From assembly GCF_947387525.1 (NCBI RefSeq), contig NZ_CANDNW010000005.1, forward strand, positions 1-64,000: a stretch of 64,000 nucleotides of DNA. Direction: 5' to 3'. This document shows positions 8,079 to 16,700 of the stretch, piece after piece. The translations under genes were made by a program, and so were the position numbers. The notes below the pieces were generated by a model. It saw nothing but the letters and a program-made list of their open reading frames with translations, did not search any database and had not been told where the DNA came from. This DNA is from Limosilactobacillus viscerum. GTDB lineage: Bacteria; Bacillota; Bacilli; Lactobacillales; Lactobacillaceae. Each line of letters starts with the position of its first letter. Within the stretch, counting starts at the first letter, position 1.

Positions 8079-10013
8079 ATGAGTACGGAAGGAAAAAGCA
8101 AGATGACGATGCGCGAGCGTCTTGCTTATAGTTTTGGTGCTTTTGGTAACGATTCATTCTACGGTCTCCTTTGTGGTTACCTGATTATGTTCATTACCTC
8201 GCACTTATTTGATACTGGTAACAAGGCGTTGGATAACAAGATGATTAGTATTGTCACCTTAATTATCATGTGCCTTCGTTTCGTTGAATTATTCATTGAC
8301 CCATTTATTGGGAACGCCATTGACCGGACCAAGACCCGGTGGGGCCACTTCCGTCCATGGGTTGTTATCGGTGGGACCGTTTCTGCCGTAATTCTTCTGC
8401 TCTTGTTCACTAACATGGGTGGCTTGTACAAGAAGAGTGCGGTTGGTTACCTCGTCTTATTCGGTGTATTGTACATCACGATGGATATCTTCTATTCATT
8501 TAAGGATGTTGGTTTCTGGTCAATGTTGCCATCACTGACGACTGATTCACGGGAACGTGAAAAGACGGCTACCTTTGCCCGGGTCGGTTCCACAATCGGT
8601 GGTGGTATGGTTGGGATCATCGTTATGCCAGCCGTTATCTACTTCTCAGCTACTAAGACTAGCACCGGGGATGACCGTGGTTGGTTTGTCTTTGCCCTGA
8701 TTATCTGTTCGCTGGCCATGCTGTCTGCCTGGGGTGTTGGTATCTTTACCCGTGAAACGAATAGTGAAATTCGGAAGAACAAGAAGGATACCGTTGGTGT
8801 TGTTGGAATCTTCAAAGCCTTATCTGGTAACGATCAGTTGATGTGGGTTGCCTGTGCATACCTCTTCTACTGTGTTGCTATTAACATTATCAACTCGCTT
8901 GAAGTTTACTACTTCACTTACATCATGGGTGCACCAAAGGCATTCTCAATTTTCTCAACAATCAATGTCTTCTTGGGAATTATCGGGACTTCATTGTTCC
9001 CATTCTTCTCTAAGCACCTCAGTCGGAAAGCACTGTTTACCTGCTTACTGGTCTTCATGCTTTGCGGGATTGCACTGTTCTCCGTTGCTGGTGACAACTT
9101 AGCATTAGTTTTGATTGCTGCTTCCATGTTTGGTTTCCCACAACCAATGGTCTTCTTAATTGTCCTGATGGTTATCACTGACTCCGTTGAATATGGTCAG
9201 TTGAAGTTGGGTCACCGTGATGAATCACTTGCTTTGTCCGTGCGGCCATTACTGGATAAGTTCGGTGGTGCCGTGGCCAACGGGGTGGTTGGTCAAGTTG
9301 CTATCCTTGCCGGAATGACGACTGGTGCAACTGCTTCATCCATCACTGCTACTGGCCGGATGAACTTCAAGTTAATGATGTTTGCCGTTCCTGCCGTGCT
9401 GTTAGTGATTGCTATTTGTGTCTTTGCCAAGAAGGTGATTTTGAGTGAACAAAAGCACGCCGAAATTGTTGCCGAACTGGAAAAGACATGGGGCAAGCAC
9501 ATTGGTGATGACAAGCAAGCAGCCAAGACGGTAAACGTTGCAACGCCAATTGCCGGGAAGCTGATGAAGATGTCTGATGTAAAGGATGATGTCTTCTCAA
9601 CCGGTGCAGCTGGTGATGGTTTTGCCATTAAACCAACTGATGGTCGGGTCTTGGCACCATTTGATGCGAAGGTCAAGCAAGTATTTACAACGCGGCATGC
9701 GGTTGGCTTGCTCAGTGAAGATGGAATTGCCCTCTTAATCCACGTTGGAATTGGTACCGTTAAATTGAAGGGGACCGGCTTTGTTTCCTACGTTGAGGAA
9801 GGCCAGAAAGTAAAGAAGGGACAAGAATTAATTGAGTTCTGGGACCCAACAATTAAGAAGGCAGGCCTTGACGATACTGTTGTTGTCGCGGTCACGAACA
9901 CGAAGAAGTTAGGACCGATTACTTTAACTGGTACACCAGGTACTGAAGTTCAAGCTGGCGATAATGTTTTGCAAGTTGAACTGCAAGCAAAAGCTACTGA
10001 TAACAAAAACTAA
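8079..10013 (+). CDS. LacS/RafP-type glycoside permease with C-terminal EIIA domain
   Basis: A 644-residue member of the glycoside-pentoside-hexuronide:cation symporter family. About 12 membrane helices fill residues 15-470, with the GPH-typical segments FIDPFIGNAIDRTKTRWGHF and YSFKDVGFWSML. From about residue 485 a glucose-type EIIA domain follows; its phosphorylatable histidine is in LLIHVGIGTVKL near residue 553. In LacS proteins HPr-dependent phosphorylation of this domain tunes galactoside/galactose exchange. ATG 8079 is chosen because GGGAGAGAAGG precedes it; an in-frame ATG at 8025 has no ribosome site and would start inside the cre hairpin. Next to a GH36 alpha-galactosidase the substrate is probably melibiose or raffinose rather than lactose. 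Confidence 0.9.
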   Translation: MSTEGKSKMTMRERLAYSFGAFGNDSFYGLLCGYLIMFITSHLFDTGNKALDNKMISIVTLIIMCLRFVELFIDPFIGNAIDRTKTRWGHFRPWVVIGGTVSAVILLLLFTNMGGLYKKSAVGYLVLFGVLYITMDIFYSFKDVGFWSMLPSLTTDSREREKTATFARVGSTIGGGMVGIIVMPAVIYFSATKTSTGDDRGWFVFALIICSLAMLSAWGVGIFTRETNSEIRKNKKDTVGVVGIFKALSGNDQLMWVACAYLFYCVAINIINSLEVYYFTYIMGAPKAFSIFSTINVFLGIIGTSLFPFFSKHLSRKALFTCLLVFMLCGIALFSVAGDNLALVLIAASMFGFPQPMVFLIVLMVITDSVEYGQLKLGHRDESLALSVRPLLDKFGGAVANGVVGQVAILAGMTTGATASSITATGRMNFKLMMFAVPAVLLVIAICVFAKKVILSEQKHAEIVAELEKTWGKHIGDDKQAAKTVNVATPIAGKLMKMSDVKDDVFSTGAAGDGFAIKPTDGRVLAPFDAKVKQVFTTRHAVGLLSEDGIALLIHVGIGTVKLKGTGFVSYVEEGQKVKKGQELIEFWDPTIKKAGLDDTVVVAVTNTKKLGPITLTGTPGTEVQAGDNVLQVELQAKATDNKN

Positions 10014-10037
10014 CTAGTTATCAGGCTTAATTAAGTC

Positions 10038-10063
10038 TATAATTAATAATGTAAATGCTTACA
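10038..10063 (+). promoter_or_regulatory. Alpha-galactosidase promoter -10 and cre-like site
   Basis: TATAAT at 10038-10043 has only a weak -35 (TAGTTA, 10015-10020). TGTAAATGCTTACA (10050-10063) is a perfect 5-bp inverted repeat and matches the cre consensus at 13 of 14 positions. It lies at the expected transcription start, the same layout as at the permease gene. Confidence 0.6.
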
Positions 10064-10088
10064 ATTTATACAAAAGGGGTTATTCAAA

Positions 10089-12308
10089 ATGAGTATCCAT
10101 GTTAATGAAGAACAAAAGCTGTTCCACCTCCAAACTGCTAAGACCAGTTATATTTTCAAGATCTTAGAAAATGGCGGGGCCGGCCAGCTTTACTATGGGC
10201 CACGTGTTCCGGTAAAGGATGCCTATACTAATCTGGCGAGTCGGGAAGAGCACGACTGCACTAACACCTTGACCGTTGAACAGCCTGATTTCCAGCTTGA
10301 ATTAATCAAGCAGGAATATGCCGGCTTAGGCAAGGGTGACTACCGCTATCCTGCTTACCAAATTACCTACCACGATGGCTCACGGACTTCAGAGTTCAAG
10401 TACATGGGTTACCGGATTATTGATGGTAAGGAACGGTTAGCGGACTTGCCATCATCCTTTGATGACCAGGGTGACGATGCTCAAACACTGGATGTGGTGT
10501 TCAAGGATGAGTATGAAAACATTGCCTTAACTCTTCATTACACGATCTTTGATAAGGAAGACGTAATTGTACGGAGCGCCACCTTCTTAAATCATGGTAA
10601 CGATATTATGTTAGACCGGGCTTTGAGTTTGCAATTAGACCTGCCAGACGCTAAATATGATATGGTTCAGTTCTCCGGTAGTTGGGCTCGCGAACGGCAC
10701 CTAATCCGGACCCCACTTCGCGCTGGTGTTCAAAGTATCAGCAGCCTGCGGGATGCATCAAGCCACCAGCATAACCCATTCTTCATGCTGGCCCGGCCAC
10801 ACACCGACAATAACCACGGTGGTGCCTTTGGCTTTAACTTTATTTACTCCGGCAACTTCCTGGACTCAGTAGAAGTTGACCAATTCGATACAACCCGGGT
10901 CCTAGTTGGTATTAATCCGGACGAATTCGGCTGGAAACTTTCTGATGGGGACAGTTTCCAAACGCCGGAAGCAATTATGACCTACTCGGCAGATGGCTTT
11001 AACCAACTGAGTCAACAACTCGCTGACTTCTACCAAGACCACCTGATTAACCCTCACTTTGCCCGTCAAGAACGGCCAATTCTGATTAATAACTGGGAAG
11101 CCACCTTCATGGACTTCAACGAAGATAAGTTGATGCCAATCGTTGACGAAGCCCACAAGCTCGGCATTGAAATGTTCGTTCTTGATGATGGTTGGTTTGG
11201 TCACCGTGATGATGACAAGTCAAGCCTTGGTGACTGGTTCGTTGATGAAAAGAAGTTTGCAACTGGCATTGATGGCTTTGCCAAGAAGGTTCATGACAAG
11301 GGCATGAAGTTTGGCCTGTGGTTCGAACCAGAAATGATTTCGATTGACAGTAAGCTTTATGAAGAACATCCTGACTGGATGATTTCTACTCCCGGCCGGC
11401 AAAGTACGCCAGCCCGGAACCAGTATGTTCTTGATATGAGTCGTAAGGAAGTCGTTGATTACCTCTTTGACCACATTTCCGCAATTATCAAGAAGACGAA
11501 GCTGGACTACATCAAGTGGGATATGAACCGGAACATTACTGAAATGTTTGGGGCACAATTGCCAGCTGACCGGCAACTTGAATTTGCCCACCGCTACATC
11601 CTGGGCGTTTACCAACTGTACGCTCGGCTGACGGCGGCCTTCCCAAAGATCCTCTTTGAATCATGTGCTTCTGGTGGTGGTCGGTTTGACCTCGGGATGA
11701 TGTACTACGCACCACAAGCATGGTGCAGCGATGACACCGACGCGGTTGAACGGATCAAGATCCAGGATGGGACTTCATATGGTTACCAGCAATCGATGTG
11801 GGGTGCCCATGTTTCTGCCGTGCCAAATGACCAAGTTGGTCGGTTGACATCCATCGCCACCCGGGCCGCTGTTGCCTACTTTGGTGACTTTGGTTACGAA
11901 CTTGATATTACTAAGCTGCCACAAGCAGAATTAGATGAGATCAAGGACCAAGTGGTCTTTTACAAGAAGTACCGTCAACTGTTCCAATTCGGCAAGTTCT
12001 ACCGGCTGGAGAATGCTGACACCGCAAATGACAATGTTTATGACTGGGAGGTTGTTAACGATGACCAGTCTGAAGCAATCGTTGCCCGTTTCCAAATCTT
12101 GAACGGTGCTAACCCAGCTTACATCCGGATTTACTTTGCTGGCCTGGATCCAGAAAAGCAATACACGGTTAATGACGGGGATGAGAAGTTCTCCGGTGCT
12201 GAACTGATGAACGCCGGTTACTTCGTGCCACGGATCATGGACCGGACTAAGCCAGAAAAGGATCCTTCCGACTTCAGCTCCCGGCTGTTCGTTGCTAAGG
12301 AAGCTTAA
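10089..12308 (+). CDS. melA: Alpha-galactosidase, GH36
   Basis: A 739-residue glycoside hydrolase family 36 enzyme that removes terminal alpha-1,6-galactose from melibiose, raffinose and stachyose. The length is normal for the lactic acid bacterial group I enzymes, which act as cytosolic tetramers; there is no signal peptide. The N-terminal beta-sandwich covers about residues 1-330 and the catalytic barrel follows. The nucleophile aspartate is in YIKWDMNR near residue 477 and the acid/base aspartate is in CSDDTDAVERI near residue 545; FVLDDGWFG is also conserved. AAAAGGGG precedes the ATG. It lies 75 bases after the permease gene with its own cre-like site, so it may be expressed both by read-through and from its own promoter. 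Confidence 0.95.
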   Translation: MSIHVNEEQKLFHLQTAKTSYIFKILENGGAGQLYYGPRVPVKDAYTNLASREEHDCTNTLTVEQPDFQLELIKQEYAGLGKGDYRYPAYQITYHDGSRTSEFKYMGYRIIDGKERLADLPSSFDDQGDDAQTLDVVFKDEYENIALTLHYTIFDKEDVIVRSATFLNHGNDIMLDRALSLQLDLPDAKYDMVQFSGSWARERHLIRTPLRAGVQSISSLRDASSHQHNPFFMLARPHTDNNHGGAFGFNFIYSGNFLDSVEVDQFDTTRVLVGINPDEFGWKLSDGDSFQTPEAIMTYSADGFNQLSQQLADFYQDHLINPHFARQERPILINNWEATFMDFNEDKLMPIVDEAHKLGIEMFVLDDGWFGHRDDDKSSLGDWFVDEKKFATGIDGFAKKVHDKGMKFGLWFEPEMISIDSKLYEEHPDWMISTPGRQSTPARNQYVLDMSRKEVVDYLFDHISAIIKKTKLDYIKWDMNRNITEMFGAQLPADRQLEFAHRYILGVYQLYARLTAAFPKILFESCASGGGRFDLGMMYYAPQAWCSDDTDAVERIKIQDGTSYGYQQSMWGAHVSAVPNDQVGRLTSIATRAAVAYFGDFGYELDITKLPQAELDEIKDQVVFYKKYRQLFQFGKFYRLENADTANDNVYDWEVVNDDQSEAIVARFQILNGANPAYIRIYFAGLDPEKQYTVNDGDEKFSGAELMNAGYFVPRIMDRTKPEKDPSDFSSRLFVAKEA

Positions 12309-12320
12309 TTTAATAAGATA

Positions 12321-12367
12321 AGCAAGGGGCTCGTGACAAAACTCGGTTTTGTCACGAGCCTTTGCTT
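12321..12367. terminator. Terminator after melA
   Basis: A long hairpin, GGCTCGTGACAAAAC / GTTTTGTCACGAGCC, flanked by AGCAA and TTGCT that extend the stem. It is one end of the dispersed repeat and nearly identical to the hairpin at 61212-61250. Confidence 0.85.
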
Positions 12368-12499
12368 TAGCTCCGAATATTACAGAGATATCGCGTGACC
12401 AACTCAGGGCCCTAGTGTCTAGCTACGGACCATCGCTAGCCATACCAAATAGGCTAATTGCGTGTCGCAGGCCCTAACCGGAGTTGTGTCACGGCTCCT
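12321..12499 (+). repeat. Dispersed structured repeat, copy 1
   Basis: About 180 bases that reappear in inverted orientation at 61045-61251. Shared blocks include the GGCTCGTGACAAAA hairpin, ATATTACAGAGATATCGCGTG, GTGTCTAGCTACGGAC, ATACCAAATAGGCTAA and CGTGTCGCAGGCCCTA, then a GTTGTGTCAC end. This copy lacks a 30-base block found in copy 2. It follows melA and precedes no gene on its own strand. No open reading frame lies in it. Confidence 0.85.
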
Positions 12500-12657
12500 A
12501 TTATGTTTAAACAGCGGCTTTTGAGGGGGCGTATAGGGAACAGGTTCACAATAAAGATCCCCAGGGAACATTAGCTACTTATCTCAACGGTTGTTGTAAT
12601 AGGGCTCAGAGTCTTTTCTACTCTTGGATTTAGGGCTTATTTTTAGTTTCAAGGTAT

Positions 12658-12684
12658 AAAAAAAGAGTACCTTTTCAGGTACCC
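12658..12684 (-). terminator. Terminator of the minus-strand small RNA
   Basis: On the minus strand, a stem GGTACCT / AGGTAC with a GAAA tetraloop is followed by seven T. It ends about 86 bases after the minus-strand promoter at 12750-12778. Confidence 0.75.
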
Positions 12685-12743
12685 CGCCGGCTCAGACAAG
12701 TAATCAACTGGTCTAATTTGCACGCCAGCATTATCATGTTTGT
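12658..12743 (-). ncRNA. Putative antisense small RNA (type I antitoxin candidate)
   Basis: Predicted ~86-nt RNA. Its promoter on the minus strand has a perfect -10 TATAAT (12755 to 12750), a 17-base spacer and -35 TTGTAT (12778 to 12773). The expected first base is about 12743. A GAAA-loop terminator with a T run ends it at 12658. No ribosome site or convincing ORF is present. Bases 1-16 of the RNA (12743-12728) are complementary to 12853-12868 of the plus-strand RNA with one G-U pair, so it can act in trans on that transcript. The transcript itself is inferred from these signals. Confidence 0.6.
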
Positions 12744-12750
12744 AATTACA

Positions 12751-12779
12751 TTATAACCGATCGGCTTGTATGATACAAT
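12751..12779 (+). promoter_or_regulatory. Overlapping face-to-face promoters of the two small RNAs
   Basis: Plus strand: -35 TTATAA (12751-12756), 17-base spacer, -10 TACAAT (12774-12779). Minus strand: -35 TTGTAT (12778-12773), 17-base spacer, -10 TATAAT (12755-12750). The two promoters occupy the same 30 bases in opposite directions, with a central dyad CCGATCGG at 12757-12764. They would compete for RNA polymerase. Confidence 0.65.
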
Positions 12780-12842
12780 GATTGAGCACGTCAGGTGCCT
12801 TAATCACACACCTAATATGTGCAGGGAAGGAGGTTCTTCCCG

Positions 12843-12881
12843 TTGCATCATTGCATTGTCATGTTTGTGTTGTTGCCCTAA
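12843..12881 (+). CDS. Putative 12-residue leader peptide
   Basis: The ORF starts at TTG 12843, eight bases after a strong AAGGAGG, and reads MHHCIVMFVLLP if the TTG is read as Met. It is short and hydrophobic. It ends two bases before the ATG of the 19-residue ORF, so translation of that ORF, which has no ribosome site of its own, could be coupled to it. The antisense RNA target lies within it. It may be a true peptide or only a coupling device. Confidence 0.4.
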   Translation: MHHCIVMFVLLP

Positions 12882-12883
12882 GT

Positions 12884-12943
12884 ATGAGGCAGCTGAAAAA
12901 ACTGATTAAGCTTATTTTTAAGCTGTTAAAGCGCAGGCCTTAG
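12884..12943 (+). CDS. Putative 19-residue cationic amphipathic peptide
   Basis: The reading frame encodes MRQLKKLIKLIFKLLKRRP. On a helical wheel the eight Leu/Ile/Phe residues fall on one 200-degree face, and Lys/Arg at 2, 5, 6, 9, 13, 16 and 17 fall on the other; net charge is about +8. That is the layout of membrane-active peptides. It has no ribosome site of its own but follows the leader ORF by two bases. It is a candidate toxin, or an antimicrobial or signalling peptide. No signal sequence or processing gene is nearby. Confidence 0.4.
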   Translation: MRQLKKLIKLIFKLLKRRP

Positions 12944-12963
12944 CATTTCAGCAGAACTAAACC

Positions 12964-12995
12964 AGCGTCTGTCGCGTGCGGCAGGCGCTTTTTTA
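12964..12995 (+). terminator. Terminator of the plus-strand small mRNA
   Basis: AGCGTCTGTCGC and GCGGCAGGCGCT form a 10-11-bp stem with several G-T pairs, followed by six T. Confidence 0.8.
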
Positions 12996-13013
12996 GTTTT
13001 GGTAATGAAAATC

Positions 13014-13619
13014 CTACTTTGGATCGAGCCCCAACACCCGCATATGCCCATCTAGGGCGAGCAAAATGAAGGTATGGGCAAGCTGCCGAGCGGTCATGTG
13101 ATGTTCATAGCCTTCATGTAACCACCAGGAAAGAACACTGATAAAGATTGAAAGAATATAAGTGATTACCAGGTCTTCAGGTATATGGCTCTTTTTGTTA
13201 ATCCCAAATTGGTTCAGAATTCCCCCAATATTGGTTGTTAAAATCGGAGTCAATTGCTGTTGCAGCGTTCGGGCCGGGGTGCCATCAATGATCAACAGCA
13301 AAACATCCCGCTTCTTAGAACAATTTTCCAGGACACCGGTAAGGACGTCCTCAAGTTTAGTGAACATAATTTTGCGGTTTAAGAAGAGGAGCGGGTTACG
13401 CAGCGGGGTGAACATCCCAATTGCTTCTTTAAAGACCTGGTCGTATAGGTCCTGCTTATCATGGTAGTGGGCATAGAAGGTGGCCCGGTTGACCATTGCT
13501 TTTTCGGCAATTTCCTGGACCGTGATTGAGTCAATATTCTTTTTCTTTGTTAATTCAATGAATGCATTGATGATGTTTTGCTTAGTCCGACGCACCCGCA
13601 TATCTTCTTGAACCGTCAT
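13014..13619 (-). CDS. TetR-family transcriptional regulator
   Basis: A 201-residue regulator. Residues ~8-55 form the TetR DNA-binding domain (IINAFIELTKKKNIDSITVQEIAEKA, then NRATFYAHYHDKQDLYDQVF). The C-terminal ligand domain resembles the TetR C-terminal domain 'YfiE/DhaS-like' group found in many Firmicutes. ATG 13619 is chosen because GAGGGGGTG lies just upstream; a longer frame to 13727 has no ribosome site. It is divergent from the large acyl-CoA dehydratase activase gene and may control it; the ligand is unknown. Confidence 0.88.
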   Translation of the reverse strand: MTVQEDMRVRRTKQNIINAFIELTKKKNIDSITVQEIAEKAMVNRATFYAHYHDKQDLYDQVFKEAIGMFTPLRNPLLFLNRKIMFTKLEDVLTGVLENCSKKRDVLLLIIDGTPARTLQQQLTPILTTNIGGILNQFGINKKSHIPEDLVITYILSIFISVLSWWLHEGYEHHMTARQLAHTFILLALDGHMRVLGLDPK

Positions 13620-13784
13620 GTAATATTCACCCCCTCTTGCAAAATTCAATCCGACACAATGTTGGAATCTGTTGTCTAACAAACAGACAAACCAAATCTG
13701 ATGATTGATTGACCAGCATTTTGGCATTTAAATATACTTAACTATTATTATACACACTGTTGGAAAAGTATGGGGAGGAATTTA

Positions 13785-16700
13785 ATGATGGCTGAAAAAC
13801 TCTTTGGTGGGATTGACGTGGGTTCAACCACGGTTAAATTAGTGGTGATGGATGCCAACCACCAAACACTTTTCTCCCGTTATGAGCGGCACTATGCAGA
13901 TGTCAAGGCCGCCAGTGAACGGGTAATTAAAGAGGCGATTGCCGAATTGGGTGGGCAAACGCCAATTGCGTTTACCATTACCGGGTCCGGTGGGATTGGT
14001 CTGGCCAACCTGCTGAAATTAAAGTTTATCCAGGAAGTGATCGCCTGCACTAAGACGGTTGAACAGCTAATTCCGGAAACAGATGTAGCAATTGAACTTG
14101 GTGGTGAAGACGCCAAGATTACTTTCTTTGGTGACTCACTGGAGCAGCGGATGAACGGTAGCTGTGCCGGTGGTACCGGGGCCTTCATCGACCAAATGGC
14201 GGTTCTGCTGGATACTGATGCCGACGGACTGAATAAGTTGGCCCGGAATGCGGAAAAGATTTACCCAATTGCCAGTCGCTGTGGGGTCTTTGCGAAGACC
14301 GACGTTCAGCCACTGATCAATGACGGGGCACGAAAGGAAGATATTGCAGCCAGTATCTTCCAAGCCGTGGTTAACCAGACGATTTCTGGCTTAGCTGCAG
14401 GACATAAGATTAAAGGCCATGTTGCCTTCCTGGGTGGTCCACTTTACTTCATGGACCAACTCCGTCAACGTTTTATCGAAACTCTCCATTTAACTGATGA
14501 CGAGGTTATCTTCCCTGAGAACCCACAACTCTTCGTGGCTCAGGGTGCAGCCCTGTACGCTAATGACCAACCAACCCTGTCACTCGATACCCTCTTAGAC
14601 CGGCTGGAACACGGTGATTCGTCCGTCCTGGCGCCATCACACTCATTGGATCCACTATTTGAAAATGAAGATGAATTAGCGGCCTTCCGTCAACGACACG
14701 CCAAGGACCGGGTAGAATCCGGCGACCTCGCTAACTACCACGGGACGGCCTTCCTCGGTATCGATGCGGGATCAACGACGACTAAGATTGTACTGATGTC
14801 AGCAGACCACAAACTGTTGTTTACTGAATATGACAACAACGATGGTGACCCACTGGAAAAGACTAAGCAGATGATCTATGACCTGACACAAAAGATGCCG
14901 GATGATGTGCGGATTGGGAAAGCATGTGTCACGGGTTATGGTGAACACCTAATTAAAAACGCCCTCAATGTTGACCTCGGTGAAGTAGAAACCGTGGCCC
15001 ACTACCAAGCAGCCCACTACTTCCAACCAGACGTTGACTTCATCCTCGATATTGGTGGTCAGGACATGAAGGCGATGACCGTTAAGAACGGCGCGCTGGC
15101 TGATATCAAGCTGAACGAAGCCTGCTCGTCTGGTTGCGGGTCCTTCCTGGAAACTTTTGCGACCGGGTTAAAGTACAATATTCGGGACTTTGCTCAAGCC
15201 GCCCTGCTAGCTAAGCACCCGGCCGACCTTGGTTCCCGTTGTACCGTCTTCATGAACTCCAAGGTTAAGCAGGTGCAAAAGGAAGGGGCCACGATTGGTG
15301 ATATTTCTGCCGGTCTGTCCTTCTCAATTATCAAAAACGCCCTGTTTAAGGTAATCAAGATGCGGAGTGCCGATGAACTCGGTGACCACATTGTTTGCCA
15401 AGGGGGAACCTTCTATAATGACGCCGTTCTCCGGGCCTTTGAAAAGATTGCCGGCGTTAATGTTATCCGGCCAAATATTGCGGGCCTGATGGGGGCTTAC
15501 GGTGCGGCCCTAATTGCCCAACACAACTACCAAGCTGGCGACCACACCAGCCTGCTTTCCCTCAAGGAGATGGAGAACCTCTCCTTTGAGAAGAAATACA
15601 TGCACTGTGGTGGTTGTGCCAACAACTGTGAATTGACCCTGACTATCTTCAATGATGGGCGGAAGTTCGTTACTGGAAACCGGTGTGAACGTGGTGAAGC
15701 ACGGGCACTCCGCCTGCATGGCCAACGTCCCCGGAATAACGGAAAAGTTAACCTGGTTGAACGGAAGTATAAGGAACTCTTCAAGTACCGGCCGTTACGG
15801 AGCAAGGTTGCTACGCGGGGAACGGTTGGCTTGCCACGGGTCCTAAACATGTATGAAGACTACCCATTATGGGCAACTTTCTTTAAGAAGCTGGGTATCC
15901 GGACGATCCTTTCACCAAAGGGAACTAAGAAGCAGTATGAGAAGGGGATGGAAACCATCCCGTCCGATACGGTTTGCTACCCGGCCAAGAACGTTCATGG
16001 TCATATCATGGCCTTGATTGAAAACCGGCATGTTGACCGGATCTTCTACCCAGCAATTGTTTACGAATTGCAGGAGAAGAAGGCGGCCAACAACCACTTT
16101 AACTGCCCAATTGTCCAGTCATACCCCGAAGTTATCCGGAAGAACGTTGACGAAATCCGTGATGGCAAGGTTGACTTCCGGGACCCATTCCTAAACTTGG
16201 CTGACCACAAGTCCACGGCTAAAAACCTATATGAATGCTTCAAGGACCTGGGCGTTACTAAGAAGGAAGCTAAGGATGCCCTGGAAGCTGGTTACCAAGA
16301 ATTGGATAACTTCCACCAGAAGATCCATAACTGGGGTGAAGATACCCTGATGATGCTCAAACAAAAGGGTGAGCACGGGGTTGTCCTTGCCGGTCGGCCA
16401 TACCACCTTGACCCAATGATCAACCACGGAATTTCTCAAATGATCACGGCGGCAGGCTTCCATGTTTTGACCGAAGATTCCATTGCCCACCTCGGTGATG
16501 TTAAGGGCCTGCGGGTAGTTAACCAGTGGTCCTACCACTCACGGCTGTACGCAGCGGCCCGGATCGCTGCTAAGACGCCCGAACTGGAATTCGTTCAACT
16601 GAACTCCTTTGGCTGTGGCCTGGACGCCATTGATACCGACCAAGTTGAAGAAATCATGAACCAATACAACCGCCTGTACACCTGCCTGAAGATTGACGAA

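Larger units (their letters stand above)
12786..12994 (+). ncRNA. Putative small mRNA encoding tiny peptides (type I toxin candidate)
   Basis: Predicted ~209-nt transcript from the promoter at 12751-12779 to the terminator at 12964-12995. It carries a strong ribosome site (AAGGAGG, 12828-12834) displayed in the loop of a GGGAAG/CTTCCC hairpin, a 12-codon leader ORF from TTG 12843, and a 19-codon ORF from ATG 12884. The segment 12853-12868 inside the leader ORF pairs with the 5' end of the minus-strand RNA. This arrangement resembles divergent type I toxin-antitoxin loci such as zor/orz, tisB/istR and dinQ/agrB, but I recognise no family. Confidence 0.55.

Noticed and set aside
12658-12994. 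Fst/par or Lpt-type toxin locus
   Set aside because: Those loci are convergent with a shared terminator and encode a hydrophobic membrane peptide with a charged tail; here the RNAs diverge and the peptide is amphipathic and cationic.
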